From positions 93,397 through 157,396 of the forward strand of contig JAOVVO010000113.1 in assembly GCA_028564675.1 (NCBI GenBank): a DNA stretch of 64,000 nt, given 5' to 3'. The position numbers and the translations under genes were made by a program. Under the pieces are notes generated by a model. That model did no database searches. It saw nothing but the letters and a program-made list of their open reading frames with translations, and had not been told where the DNA came from. The DNA is from Onchocerca lupi. Lineage: Eukaryota; Nematoda; Chromadorea; Rhabditida; Onchocercidae. Positions 63,251-64,000 of the stretch are shown in pieces (the first letter of the stretch is position 1; the number at the start of each line of letters is the position of its first letter).

Positions 63251-64000
63251 CATATTTCCTGAGTTAATAAGTTTCCTTATTTGATTAACCCTTTCAGACT
63301 ATAGTAAAACATTTCGATCAGATATCGAGAAATTATATGAATCATTTGATTAGAAAAGCACGAAAATTTTATTCGATTACGATTAAGAATTTGATTAAGA
63401 ATTAATCAAAAAGATTTGATTCAATTCGATTTTAGAGAAAATGAACAAAAAAGACTTATATTATATCAAAAAAATTTGCAAATTTTTAAAAGTTAATTAA
63501 AAAAATGCGTGAATAATTGAAACAAAAAATGTCTTCAAATTCCGCCTACAATAATTTTTTACTTTATCTATAATTTTTAAAATTGACGCAATTTCAACTG
63601 AAAATTCAAATAAAATTGAAAAAGAAAAAATACTATGAAAAATTAATTTATAGCAATCGCACATTTCTAAAATTATCTAAAATTTTTGAATCCAAAATTA
63701 ACAAAAAATATACATTTCACTACTCATTATTTAGCCATCTTTATAATTATTTAATTAATTTTCAATCTTTAATTTTATAATTCTAAATTTTCTTTCATAA
63801 TTTCTTGGCTCATTTAAAAAATTGAAAAGAATCGCATAATACATCATTAAAGCAGACCAGTGTAACGATGCTTAAAATTTATGATCAAAGGTTAAACCAT
63901 ATTCGTTTTTTTTTTTTTTTTTTTTTGTCGTCTGTCGCTAATCATTTTCCAAGAGTGCAAACTTTTTTTGTGGAAAAAAAAACTTTTAATAGCAAAATCT

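Larger units (their letters stand above)
55890..64000. other. 8.1-kb gene-poor AT-rich region upstream of GALNT
   Basis: No frame here carries a recognisable domain; the longer ones are runs of Phe, Lys, Asn and Ile encoded by homopolymers. On the minus strand a donor-like cag/gtaaaa near 56050 may belong to a GALNT 5' UTR exon. Repeats: a 116-bp tandem duplication (56423-56645), a 29-bp direct repeat (58355-58412), a 13-bp inverted repeat (59291-59351), 31-bp units (61196-61285), gttgacat words in both orientations (62570-62665) and a 55-bp duplication (63142-63250). Confidence 0.6.

Overview
The window looks like nuclear DNA from a nematode, probably an AT-rich spirurid or filarial-type species; the species itself cannot be fixed from the sequence. 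Reasons: very AT-rich non-coding DNA full of A/T homopolymers, genes broken into many short exons by GT-AG introns, acceptor-like sites just upstream of start codons that suit spliced-leader trans-splicing, and a patched-related (ptr) gene of the type expanded in nematodes. No bacterial, viral, CRISPR or tRNA/rRNA genes were recognised.

Layout, left to right. 85-9873 (+): a ubinuclein/Hpc2-related histone-chaperone subunit whose 5' end lies outside the window. About 10.3-11.7 kb (+): a possible unrecognised short gene (low confidence). 12133-12390: a dispersed Helitron-like repeat. 12431-16913 (+): a chymotrypsin-fold S1 serine protease; its last intron holds an apparent nested gene on the minus strand (15390-16436). 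17900-20374 (+): proteasome subunit alpha type-4, behind a GC-rich island and a splice site usable as both acceptor and donor. 21289-23174 (+): the ER SNARE USE1. 25163-33312 (-): a 15-exon patched-related sterol-sensing-domain protein with two minisatellites in its introns. 38177-41799 (+): a signal-peptide, leucine-rich-repeat, single-pass membrane protein. 42735-45410 (-): a divergent alpha-tubulin. 48245-55889 (-): a 14-exon polypeptide N-acetylgalactosaminyltransferase with its lectin domain. The last 8 kb (55890-64000) shows no gene, only AT-rich DNA with small tandem and inverted repeats.

The genes are unrelated housekeeping or surface functions (chromatin, proteolysis, ER trafficking, lipid/sterol-linked membrane protein, cytoskeleton, O-glycosylation). 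I see no operon and no pathway joining them. I reconstructed exon structures by hand; reading phase is consistent across every junction of the main genes, which is the main support for those models. Nothing here is clearly an undescribed biological system. The strongest second-look items are the nested antisense gene, the alpha-tubulin without Lys40 and with a weakly acidic tail, the shared Helitron-like repeat, the recursive-splice-like site upstream of the proteasome gene, the possible hidden gene at 10.3-11.7 kb, and two intronic hairpins.
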